From JAZKDW01 sp040387375 (GTDB taxonomy: Bacteria; Pseudomonadota; Gammaproteobacteria; Burkholderiales; Burkholderiaceae_D), in the NCBI GenBank assembly GCA_040387375.1, contig JAZKDW010000008.1, forward strand, positions 1 to 64,000: a DNA stretch of 64,000 nt, read 5' to 3'. The notes under the pieces were generated by a model, which did no database searches, had not been told where the DNA came from, and worked only from the letters and a program-made list of their open reading frames with translations. Position 1 is the stretch's first letter. Every line of letters begins with the position of its first letter. Below are positions 45,532 to 57,135 of the stretch, piece by piece. Position numbers and translations under genes: made by a program.

Positions 45532-45715
45532 CGATGACCTTAACTGAATAAATGAGGTGAAGAACTGAAGAATTATATGAGTAAGATAATGGCGTTTGGT
45601 TTCCGTGTGTAAATATTTTTTGTAAAAAAAGTTTTGTTATCTGATGGTTAATGTGAACGGAAAAACAAGTCCGCAGCCGGGCGCTTGACCCAATTTCATC
45701 TGAACTTGTCACTTG

Positions 45716-46585
45716 ATGAACTGTCGTATTGGCATGTTTTTTTCCAAGCCAATGCGATTGGCTTGGGATGGCCAACATGAATCAGAGGTTGAGGCGTTGA
45801 ATACCAGTCGGAAGAATGTGCACGACATGGAGATGCGTGTGCTGGAGCAAGCGAAAGAACTACGCACATGTCGTGAACATCTTGCGCTGGAACGGGCAGA
45901 GCGCAAGCGGGCCGAAGACGCGCTGCGAGAGTTGGCGGCCCGTCAGGAAAGCATCAAGGAGGACGAGCGCAAGCGAATCGCGCGCGAGATTCATGATGAC
46001 CTCGGGCAGAATCTTCTGGCCTTGCGTATTGATGTGTCAATGTTGCATGTACGTACCGGCGCGCATCCGAGGCTCAATCAGAAAGTTGCCGCCGCACTGC
46101 GGCATATCGATGCGACGATGAAGACCGTGCGGGCCATCATCAACGATTTGCGTCCCGCAGTCCTGGAGTTGGGATTGCATGCGGCGATCGATTGGCAACT
46201 GAAAGAATTCCAGCGTCGCAGCGGCATCCGGTGCAAATTGAACGTGTGGTCTGAAAATCAGGATCTTGACCTGGATGAACAGCGCGCTACCGCCTTGTTC
46301 CGCATCCTGCAGGAGTCGCTGGTGAATGTTTCGCGGCACGCGCAGGCCAGTCATGTCAACGTTACATTGTGTTCGGATGAAAGCAGGCTGCTCATGCGGG
46401 TGGCGGATGACGGCATAGGCATGCCCGCTGGCTGCCGCAGGAAAGGCAGCGGCTTCGGACTGCTCGGCATCAGCGAACGGATCAGTACCCTGGGTGGTGC
46501 GCTGACGATCGACAGCAGGGATGGCAGCGGAACCACGCTGACAGTTTCCATTCCGGTCGATACCACCAGCAAGATCGGCGGATGA
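45716..46585 (+). CDS. Soluble NarX/DegS-type histidine kinase with coiled-coil N-terminus
   Basis: From ATG 45716 the product has 289 residues. A long charged coiled coil (about 20-85) precedes HisKA_3 with phospho-acceptor His93 in RIAREIHDDLGQNLLALRID. The HATPase_c domain shows FRILQESLVNVSRHAQA, MRVADDGIGMP and GSGFGLLGISERI. No membrane segment or PAS is found. It is a third kinase within 4 kb of the single NarL-type regulator gene, on the opposite strand. The start is uncertain because TTG 45713 and several later codons are possible. Confidence 0.82.
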   Translation: MNCRIGMFFSKPMRLAWDGQHESEVEALNTSRKNVHDMEMRVLEQAKELRTCREHLALERAERKRAEDALRELAARQESIKEDERKRIAREIHDDLGQNLLALRIDVSMLHVRTGAHPRLNQKVAAALRHIDATMKTVRAIINDLRPAVLELGLHAAIDWQLKEFQRRSGIRCKLNVWSENQDLDLDEQRATALFRILQESLVNVSRHAQASHVNVTLCSDESRLLMRVADDGIGMPAGCRRKGSGFGLLGISERISTLGGALTIDSRDGSGTTLTVSIPVDTTSKIGG

Positions 46586-46590
46586 AATGA

Positions 46591-46971
46591 TCAGTGGCGA
46601 TGCCGATCATGATGCCTGTGCTCGCGCCACTGCTCTTCCCGGTGCCGGCGTTCCCAGTGCTGCCGCTCACGCCAATGCCGGTCCTGATAGCCATAAGGAT
46701 ATGCATAAGGATAAGGATCGCCATAATACGGCTGGCCGTAGCGGACGACCGGTCCATACGGATAGACCGGTACGGGTTGCACATACACCCTCGGCGGTGG
46801 CGGATACATGATCGATGGAGGAGGGGCGTAGGCAGGCGGGGGCGGATAATAGCCGGAGCCCCCAACGTTGATCGACCATTCCACCTTATCCCGCGCGGCT
46901 GCGGACGGGGCGGCGAACATTGCGGCGCTCGCGAACAATCCGCCAAGTGCCCATGCAATTGAATTGAACAT
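46591..46971 (-). CDS. Exported Pro/Tyr/His-rich protein
   Basis: The 126-residue protein has a signal peptide (about 1-26: MFNSIAWALGGLFASAAMFA, then APSAAA). The mature part is low complexity: PPPP repeats, YPYGPVVRYGQPYYGDPYPY and a C-terminal Arg/His/Glu-rich segment (WRERQHWERRHREEQWREHR) ending HHDRHRH. It may bind metal or nucleic acid at the cell surface, but nothing proves it. The start at 46971 is chosen for the signal peptide. The 307-base gap up to 47278 shows no other gene. Confidence 0.65.
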   Translation of the reverse strand: MFNSIAWALGGLFASAAMFAAPSAAARDKVEWSINVGGSGYYPPPPAYAPPPSIMYPPPPRVYVQPVPVYPYGPVVRYGQPYYGDPYPYAYPYGYQDRHWRERQHWERRHREEQWREHRHHDRHRH

Positions 46972-47278
46972 GATATGTCCCCTCAGAGTGATCCTTGTAT
47001 TTAAGTGCAATCGTGCGCCGACATCCAGTGTCATTTCGTAAGTCCTTGTAACAATCTGCGTTCGCTCGTCCGGCGGCAGATTAGTAACGATTACCGCTAT
47101 CGGGTAATTTTTGGATATGGAACGCAAGTCCTTGTGTTATCGGCAACGCATTTGCTTGTGAGCGTTTTCGTCCTGCCTGTGCGTTGCTTTATCTTTCCTG
47201 CAAGGCTGGCATGGCAATTGCGATGTGCCCTCTATCATGCAAGGGGAAGCAGTGCGCCGCGCGGGATTCGGGAATGAA

Positions 47279-48418
47279 ATGCAGGCAATCGTCGAGCTGG
47301 GCAAATTGGCAATATTATCGGTAATGTTTGCCGCGTTGTGTGCCTGCACGCAAAAGGATAATGAAGCACCGCCGCCAACGCCACCGCCTGAGGTAACCGT
47401 AATCAAGGTGGTGCCTGTTCCGCTCACACTGTCCGAATCGTATGCAGCGCAAACCGAAGCGGTCGGTGCGGTTGAAATCCGGTCCCGCGTCGGTGGCACG
47501 CTGGAACGCCAGGCCTTCAACGATGGCGCCGCGGTGAAAGCAGGCGACCTGCTGTTCGTGATCGATCAACAGCCCTTTGCCACGGCGCTGGCGCAAGCGA
47601 AAGCCACTCTGGGCCAGGCGCAGGCCAGTTATCTCAATTCACGCCAAAACCTGGCGCGCCTGCGGCCCTTGGCGGCCTCAAGTGCGATCAGCCGGCAGGA
47701 ACTGGACACAGCGATCGCCAGGGAGCGTGCCGATGCGGCGCTGGTGGAATCCGGCAAGGCGCAGGTACGGCAGGCGCAACTGAACCTCGGTTACACCCAC
47801 ATCCGCTCGCCGCGCGATGGAACCGCCAGCAAGGCGCTGATCAAGCCCGGCGGCCTGGTGAATGCCTCTGAGACGCTGCTGACCACGGTCTACCCGTCCG
47901 GTCGGATCTACGTCAATTTCACCATTAGCGAACAGACGCTGGTTCAATTAAAAACACTATTCGACCCGCGCGTGCCGGAAAGCAGGACGGCGCGATTCCG
48001 CCTGAAGCTGATCGACGGCAGCGATTATCCGCATGGCGGCACGCTCGATTTTGTCGATGCCGCCGTGGACCCGAAGAGCGGAACGCTGCAGGTCCGGATT
48101 TCCGTGCCCAATCCGCAAGGAACACTCAGGTCCGGACAGTTCGTGCACGTGATTGTGCCGAAACCGGAAGACCCGAATGCAATATTGATACCGCAGCAGG
48201 CCGTGCAGGAGTTGCAAGGCAAGCATTCCGTGTTTGTGGTGGGCCAGGACAACAGCGCAAGCTATCGCGATATCAGCGTCAGCACCCGGGTCGGCAATAA
48301 CTGGGTGGTCGACCGCGGCCTTGCGCCGGGCGAGCTGGTGGTGGTGGAAGGCGTGTCGAAAATCCGTCCTGGAATGCAGGTCAGGCCAACCCTGCGGGCA
48401 GCGCAACCCGGCCAGTGA
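47279..48418 (+). CDS. RND efflux periplasmic adaptor, lipoprotein
   Basis: An AcrA/MexA-type adaptor. From ATG 47279 a signal sequence MQAIVELGKLAILSVMFAAL leads to lipobox LCAC, so it is probably lipid-anchored, unlike the adaptor at 4210. A Pro-rich linker follows. The lipoyl halves are EIRSRVGGTLERQAFNDGAA and LNLGYTHIRSPRDGTASKAL, around a helical hairpin. The beta-barrel and C-terminal parts are FTISEQTLVQLKTLF and ILIPQQAVQELQGKHSVFVV. An earlier ATG at 47225 would bury the signal peptide. It lies 3 bases before the pump gene. Confidence 0.9.
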   Translation: MQAIVELGKLAILSVMFAALCACTQKDNEAPPPTPPPEVTVIKVVPVPLTLSESYAAQTEAVGAVEIRSRVGGTLERQAFNDGAAVKAGDLLFVIDQQPFATALAQAKATLGQAQASYLNSRQNLARLRPLAASSAISRQELDTAIARERADAALVESGKAQVRQAQLNLGYTHIRSPRDGTASKALIKPGGLVNASETLLTTVYPSGRIYVNFTISEQTLVQLKTLFDPRVPESRTARFRLKLIDGSDYPHGGTLDFVDAAVDPKSGTLQVRISVPNPQGTLRSGQFVHVIVPKPEDPNAILIPQQAVQELQGKHSVFVVGQDNSASYRDISVSTRVGNNWVVDRGLAPGELVVVEGVSKIRPGMQVRPTLRAAQPGQ

Positions 48419-48421
48419 GCA

Positions 48422-51574
<3,153 letters not shown>

Positions 51575-51583
<9 letters not shown>

Positions 51584-52639
51584 CGGCGGAGTAAGCTGTG
51601 TCTTCATCGGTTGCACCGGCGCCGCCGTACGCTCCGTATCCGCGCGCTTCAAAAACAAGCTTGCCAGCGGATCGAGAATGCATTTCCGGGTGAGGAAAAT
51701 GCACCAGGAATGGGACGCGACAATCATGATCGCGAACGTGATCAGCGCGATGATCCCCATCGACAGTGCGCTGTTGAGGCGGAAAATGTCGTCAAGCAGG
51801 CCAGACTTGGACAAGGCGATGACGGCAAATCCGTGCCACAGATAGATGAACATCGAGTTCTGTCCCATCGCGGCAATCCCGATATCCCTGCGTGTAATCA
51901 GATTGATGAATGACAGGCCAATCACTGTCGACATCACAAACAGCAGCAGCTGATACGCCAGGCCGGTCGGGTTGGCCATATCCAGGCTGGCCAGGGAATA
52001 ACTGCCATACAGCCAGCGGTAATCCCAGGAATGTGCGGTAAAAGCGATTGCCAGCGCGCCCATCAGAACACCGGCATTGAGAGTCATCATCCGCTTGTCC
52101 GCCGTCGCCAGGAAACCTGTGCCCAGTTTCCAGCCAAGAAAAAAGAATGGGAAGAAGGTCAGCGTTCTCGATATGCTGAGATAGTATCCCGTGTTGTCGG
52201 CGTAGCTCAGGATCAGTGCAAGCGTAATCGCAATCGTTAATGGAAACCGCATCCTGGAAAAAACCGACAGCATCAGGCGCCAGCACAGCAGGCTCAGCAA
52301 ATACCAGAGCAGCCAGTAGGGCGCAAACAATGAAAAATAGTTGCTGGTCTTTCCACTAATGAAATACTCGAGGCATTCGTACAGCACTTCAAAGGCGACG
52401 AGCGGCACGATGATGTTCCTGACCATCTGACTCGACTGGTTTTCAGTCAGGACCGCTTTCGACAGTATGCCGGAAACAAGCGCAAACATCGGCATGTGAA
52501 ATGAATAAATGAAAATCCATATCGATTTGGTGGCGCTGTCGTTCGCGATGTTGAGTTCGATGATGTGGCCGAATACGACGAGGAAGATCAATACCGCCTT
52601 GATGTTGTCGATATGCAGGTTTCTGCCAGGATGTGGCAT
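51575..52639 (-). CDS. Membrane acyltransferase (acyltransferase-3 family)
   Basis: The 354-residue protein has about ten membrane segments. It begins with LHIDNIKAVLIFLVVFGHII, where the His near the first helix is the family hallmark, and FSFHMPMF-like FIYSFHMPMFALVSGIL follows. Such enzymes transfer acetyl or other acyl groups to sugars or lipids; the acceptor is unknown. Overlap with the pump gene is only at the stop codons. The 314-base gap to 52953 shows no gene and must hold its promoter and that of pilU. Confidence 0.8.
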
Positions 52640-52953
52640 TGGTACTTCCTTCGGATGGCAAATGCGGAATTGTAGATAAAAACGGCTGACGGTGTTTCAT
52701 CTGTCGAGATGGCGTGCTGAAAGTTGGACAGATGATAACGATTTTTGGTTCCCTTGAAGAAAGGTGCGATTTCACCCCGCGCACAACGCTGCGGAAAACA
52801 ACGAGTTTGCCGGCATTCATGATGGCCAAGGGTCTGATTGTTTATTCTAAAATTTAACTGGGGAATGTGTTCCGGCGCTACTGGAATTCCTGTAAAGTTT
52901 CTATATTGCAATTAGTGGATTCCCCACGCCATTCACAATATTAGGGTTATGCC

Positions 52954-54129
52954 ATGTCAACCAATTCAGGCTCTGAACCATCACGGGATTACATGCATGG
53001 GTTGTTAAAGGCTATGCACAAGATGGGCGGTTCGGACCTGTTCATCTCTGCTGATTTTCCACCGAGCGTGAAAGCGCATGGCGGCATGAAGGCGCTGACC
53101 CAGCAAAAACTCACGGGCGACATCACCAGGTCGCTGGCGCATAGCCTGATGAATGACAAGCAGCGCGCGGACTTTGCGACTGAAATGGAATGCAATTTTG
53201 CCATTTCGCTGCCCGACGTCTGCCGCTTTCGCGTCAATGTTTTTGTCCAGCAGCAGCAGGTGGGCATGGTCATCCGTACCATCGCTTCCGAAATTCCGAC
53301 CTTTCAGAAACTGGACTTGCCAGAAGTGCTGAAAGACGTGGTGATGACCAAGCGCGGCCTGGTGCTGGTGGTCGGCGGGACCGGCTCGGGCAAGTCCACC
53401 ACCTTGGCGGCCATGATCGATCATCGCAACAGCGCCGCCTCGGGGCACATCATCACGGTCGAGGATCCGATCGAGTACGTTCACAAGAACAAATCCTGCC
53501 TGGTGACCCATCGTGAGGTGGGTGTCGATACCTTGTCCTGGCACCATGCGCTTAAAAATACCCTGCGTCAGTCGCCCGATGTCATCCTGATCGGCGAGAT
53601 TCGCGACTCCGAGACGATGGAGCATGCGATCGCATTCGCGGAAACCGGACATCTGTGCCTGGGCACGCTGCACGCGAACAATGCCAACCAGACGATGGAC
53701 CGCATCATCAATTTTTTTCCGGAAGAGCGACGCAATCAGTTGCTAATGGACTTATCATCCAATCTGCGCGCAATTGTGTCGCAACGGCTGGTGCGCACCG
53801 AAGATGGCAAGGGACGGAAGGCGGCAATCGAGATTTTGCTGAACACACCGACCATTGCTGAAATGATATTCAAGGGAAGCTTCCAGTCGATCAAGGAGAT
53901 CATGGCAAAATCCCGGCAGCTCGGGATGTGCACATTTGACCAGGCGCTCTTTGATCTTTACGATGCGGGTCATATCAGCTACGAGGAAGCGATCAGGAAT
54001 TCAGACTCTGCCAATGAGCTGCGCCTGAACGTCAAGTTGAGAGGCACGCGCGGCGAGAAAGCGGAAGCGGCGCCTGAATTCGGCCTCGAAATGGACGAGG
54101 AAGAACCTAAAGAAGAGGAAAAAAAGTAA
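52954..54129 (+). CDS. pilU: PilU-like type IV pilus retraction ATPase
   Basis: A PilT/PilU-family hexameric ATPase. Walker A: VLVVGGTGSGKSTTLAAMID. The Asp box lies in IITVEDPIEYVHKNK, Walker B in PDVILIGEIRDSETM, and the His box in LCLGTLHANNANQTMDRIIN. The RNxLxLxxDL-like segment RNQLLMDLSSNLRAIVSQRL follows. The spelling VVGGTGSGKSTTLAAMIDHR is closer to PilU than to PilT. The Glu-rich tail (about 370-391) is variable. No pilT is adjacent; the next gene is a small membrane protein. Confidence 0.85.
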   Translation: MSTNSGSEPSRDYMHGLLKAMHKMGGSDLFISADFPPSVKAHGGMKALTQQKLTGDITRSLAHSLMNDKQRADFATEMECNFAISLPDVCRFRVNVFVQQQQVGMVIRTIASEIPTFQKLDLPEVLKDVVMTKRGLVLVVGGTGSGKSTTLAAMIDHRNSAASGHIITVEDPIEYVHKNKSCLVTHREVGVDTLSWHHALKNTLRQSPDVILIGEIRDSETMEHAIAFAETGHLCLGTLHANNANQTMDRIINFFPEERRNQLLMDLSSNLRAIVSQRLVRTEDGKGRKAAIEILLNTPTIAEMIFKGSFQSIKEIMAKSRQLGMCTFDQALFDLYDAGHISYEEAIRNSDSANELRLNVKLRGTRGEKAEAAPEFGLEMDEEEPKEEEKK

Positions 54130-54187
54130 TGCGGAATGCGTATTTGGCTTCAACTGGTTCAGGCAAGCCGAACGGAGGCGGACAACA

Positions 54188-54706
54188 ATGATGACAATGA
54201 CAGTCACATTTGACCTGACCTTGCTCTATTTTGTCGGGGTGAATTTCCTCGCCATCCTGATATATGTTTTCATTCTCAAGCACAGGTCACGCAGCGAGGC
54301 GCGCAATATCAGGCGCGTGTCCAATGCGATCACCGACTATTTCCTGAAAAGCGGTGTTGCCGTCTCCGTAAGCAGCCATCGGCTGGCGGATAAAAAGAGC
54401 TATACCGCATTCATCGAGTCCGAGCCGATGAAGCGCTTTCGCCTTTCGCACATTGTGGAAATGACCCTGAATGACCATGTGCAGAGAACCTGCGGGCTGG
54501 AACTCGATAAGGTCTATTGGCGCTTCCCGGTCAAGGCGGTAAAACAGGAAGGTGCGCAGGAAGGGTCGCCGAAGAAGGTCGAGGACGATTACATCAATGA
54601 AGGCCTGTTGAACCTGAAAGACCTCTCCACCTACGAGGTAGAGGACAGTTCATACGAGACCTTCGAGCACGTCTCCGGCCAGCGGAAAGCCGACGCCGAA
54701 AAGTAA
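54188..54706 (+). CDS. Membrane-anchored protein of unknown function, downstream of pilU
   Basis: The 172-residue protein has one N-terminal membrane helix (about 8-27: LTLLYFVGVNFLAILIYVFI) and a cytoplasmic region with ARNIRRVSNAITDYFLKSG and VYWRFPVKAVKQEG. The C-terminal third is acidic. No domain is recognised. It begins 58 bases after pilU on the same strand and could work with the pilus ATPase, but the sequence shows only co-location. The start could be ATG 54188 or 54191. Confidence 0.6.
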   Translation: MMTMTVTFDLTLLYFVGVNFLAILIYVFILKHRSRSEARNIRRVSNAITDYFLKSGVAVSVSSHRLADKKSYTAFIESEPMKRFRLSHIVEMTLNDHVQRTCGLELDKVYWRFPVKAVKQEGAQEGSPKKVEDDYINEGLLNLKDLSTYEVEDSSYETFEHVSGQRKADAEK

Positions 54707-54731
54707 GAAAACCGGGCAGGTTGGCCGCGCA

Positions 54732-55937
54732 TCAAGCCGCGCGGTCTTCCGGCAGCGATTCCATCGCCAGCGCCCAGCGCTGCATCGGCACCAGCAAGAC
54801 GCCGCACAGGAGTGTGAATCCGCCCATCACATAAAAGGCGGTCTGCAGTCCAATCCAGTCCTGCAGAGCGCCCATTACCAGCGGCGTGCTGAGATGCGAA
54901 ATACTCCATCCGAGGCCGCCCAGCGCCATTGCCGATCCACGCATTTCCTTGCTGCTGACTGCGCCCATCAGCATCTGGAAATACACGGTCATGAAGGCCG
55001 ACCCCGCCCCCAGCAGGAACAGGAAGATGGCGATCAGGCCTAAGTGCGAGACCGCCGCTGCAAGTGCCACCGACATCGCGACCACGATCGCCGACAACAG
55101 CGGCATGCGGATGCCGCGCACTCGCGTGATGAAATATCCGGCGATGAAACCGGCAATGATGGCGCCCACCGCACGCAGCGAGATCAGGGTGCCCGTGGTG
55201 TCCGAATCAAGGCCGCGTTCGACCAGCAGGATGGGGTAGAACGAAAAGGACAAGGATGCCGGCAGCGCGGAAATATAGGCGCACAGTATGCCGTAGTGCA
55301 TTGAGCGTTTCCCGAGCAGGATGCGGTAGGTGGCAAGCATGGGTGACGTGCGCCGTGCATGCGGACTGGTTCGGTAGAGTTGATTCAGCACCAGCGCCGC
55401 GAAGCAGACCGCCGCCATGGTGGCGAAGCTGGCACGATAACCGGCAATCGCAATGAGGAAACCGACAGCGGTCGTGCCGGCAATCTGTCCGGCATTGGTC
55501 GCGCCGTTAAGCCGCCCCATCTGCAGGCCGGCATTGCCTGGCAGCTCGCTCGCCAGCGCCCAGGTCGCCGGCCAGAAAATGCCGCGCGCCGTCATCAGCG
55601 TGAACTGCGCCACCATCATCATCGCAAATCCGGACGACAGCACGAAGATGGCGCTGCCGACGCACATCAGGACGCAGGACGCCATCGCCATATTCTTGCC
55701 GCCGACGCGGTCCGTCAGGCCACCTCCAAGCAGCGTAAAGCCAATCTGGGACAGAACGGGCAGCGCGACCAGGGTGCCGATCTGCACACCGCCCATGCCC
55801 AGCGAGCGTGCGTACAGCGGAATCAGGAGGTAGGTCATGCCAAGCGCAAAATTCCACGCGAAGGAACTCAGGAAAAATGGTGCGATAGCGGCGAATCCAG
55901 CGTGCCGATCTGCAGTGCCCGGCGAGGGATGGGACAT
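54732..55937 (-). CDS. Major facilitator superfamily transporter
   Basis: A 401-residue MFS permease with twelve predicted helices. The loop-2/3 signature is GGGLTDRVGGKNMAMASCVL. The two halves are separated by a basic loop at about 190-205 (YRTSPHARRTSPMLATYRIL). The start MSHPSPGTADRHAG at 55937 is preferred; a longer frame to 56012 is less likely. The substrate is unknown. It is divergent from the IclR gene and could be its target. Confidence 0.85.
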   Translation of the reverse strand: MSHPSPGTADRHAGFAAIAPFFLSSFAWNFALGMTYLLIPLYARSLGMGGVQIGTLVALPVLSQIGFTLLGGGLTDRVGGKNMAMASCVLMCVGSAIFVLSSGFAMMMVAQFTLMTARGIFWPATWALASELPGNAGLQMGRLNGATNAGQIAGTTAVGFLIAIAGYRASFATMAAVCFAALVLNQLYRTSPHARRTSPMLATYRILLGKRSMHYGILCAYISALPASLSFSFYPILLVERGLDSDTTGTLISLRAVGAIIAGFIAGYFITRVRGIRMPLLSAIVVAMSVALAAAVSHLGLIAIFLFLLGAGSAFMTVYFQMLMGAVSSKEMRGSAMALGGLGWSISHLSTPLVMGALQDWIGLQTAFYVMGGFTLLCGVLLVPMQRWALAMESLPEDRAA

Positions 55938-56131
55938 GGGGAAGCTTCGATAAAAAATATGCGGCTGTTTGGGCAAGGGGTGTGCAAAACAAGCGGGCAT
56001 GTCGGCGCTCATCGTTGATGCGCGCGGCGAAAATGCCCGCTTGTTCCTGCCTTACCCCGACGATCTCTCTACGCCGGAATTTACCACATTCACGCAAAAA
56101 ATTAACGAAGGACAACTTCCTTTCAAGGGAG

Positions 56132-56154
56132 CCGTACTGCCTCTGGCAGTACGG
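56132..56154. promoter_or_regulatory. Perfect 10-base inverted repeat in the MFS-IclR gap
   Basis: CCGTACTGCC-TCT-GGCAGTACGG, a perfect palindrome with a 3-base loop, lies about 120 bases upstream of the IclR start. It may be an operator or an RNA hairpin for either gene. The rest of 55938-56274 holds no gene. Confidence 0.5.
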
Positions 56155-56240
56155 AATCCACTCGCCACCGGTCCGTCCCTGTTCGTCAGAATTTAATTTG
56201 TTGACACTCGAAAATTGCTCAGCTACCATATTTGAAATGC

Positions 56241-56259
56241 TGTTTCGACTAATGAAACA
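56241..56259. promoter_or_regulatory. Candidate IclR autoregulatory operator
   Basis: TGTTTC-N7-GAAACA is a perfect 6-7-6 inverted repeat 16 bases before the IclR start codon. The TTTC/GAAA halves and the position fit an IclR-family operator. It would control the whole hyuAB-transport operon. Confidence 0.6.
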
Positions 56260-56274
56260 TATAACAAAAATCAG

Positions 56275-57135
56275 ATGGCCAAAGCCAGCGCATCGGAGAC
56301 ACGTTTGGAGCAAGCTTCAGCCAGTGCCACTGTGGCTGGGAAAAGCACGCGCGCCAACGCAGCTACAGGTACGGTCGATCTTTCGCTGTTTCTGCTGGAA
56401 TACCTGGTCGCCAGCCGCAAGCCGGTCGGCGTCACCGAACTAGCCAAGGTTTTCGAATCTTCCAAGGCGACGATTTATCGTCACATCCAGGCGCTCGTGA
56501 AACACGGTTTTGCGCAGCAAGATCAGGAAACCAATCGATACGAGGCCGGCGTCAAATTGATGGTGCTGGGAGAAACCCTGCGCGAACGATTTAATATCCT
56601 GACGGCTGCCCGCAAAGAGATGTCCTTGTTGCGCGAGGCGACCGGCTTGGCAGTTTCCCTCTCCACCTTTACAAACGATGAAGTCATCGCCCTCGAACTG
56701 CTGCAGGGCAGGACCGTCGTCGAGTTCGGCGTCAAGGCCGGCACCAGGATGGATTTTCACGCGACTGCACACGGCAAACTCGCGCTGGCCTTCGGCCCGC
56801 CGCACCTGTTCGACAACCATGTGCACGAACCGCTCAGGGCCTGGACGCCGCACACCATCAAAAGCACGCTGGTCCTGAAGAAGGATATCAAGGCGATCCG
56901 GAAATGCGGATGGTCCACGGCGGCGAATGAAGTCATGTGGGGCGTCAACGCGCTCGCGGCGCCGATTTTCGATCATCGCGAAGCCTATACCGGCGCCATC
57001 GCGATCATAGGATCAACCCAATTGATACAGGCCAAACCGGAAGCCGGACTCATTGACCTGGTCGCCAACGCTGCACATCAGATATCCCGCGCACTCGGCA
57101 GTTTGCAACCGCGCTCCACAGGAGAAAAGGTTTGA
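56275..57135 (+). CDS. IclR family transcriptional regulator
   Basis: The N-terminal winged HTH (about 38-100) has VDLSLFLLEYLVASRKPVGV, TELAKVFESSKATIYRHIQA and LVKHGFAQQDQETNRYEAG. The C-terminal effector domain (about 110-280) has TGLAVSLSTFTNDEVIALEL, HATAHGKLALAFGPP and GVNALAAPIFDHREAYTGAI. An Ala/Ser-rich leader of about 35 residues precedes the HTH. Its stop codon overlaps the TTG start of hyuA, so it is the first gene of the operon. The effector is probably the substrate of HyuAB or its transporter. Confidence 0.9.
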   Translation: MAKASASETRLEQASASATVAGKSTRANAATGTVDLSLFLLEYLVASRKPVGVTELAKVFESSKATIYRHIQALVKHGFAQQDQETNRYEAGVKLMVLGETLRERFNILTAARKEMSLLREATGLAVSLSTFTNDEVIALELLQGRTVVEFGVKAGTRMDFHATAHGKLALAFGPPHLFDNHVHEPLRAWTPHTIKSTLVLKKDIKAIRKCGWSTAANEVMWGVNALAAPIFDHREAYTGAIAIIGSTQLIQAKPEAGLIDLVANAAHQISRALGSLQPRSTGEKV

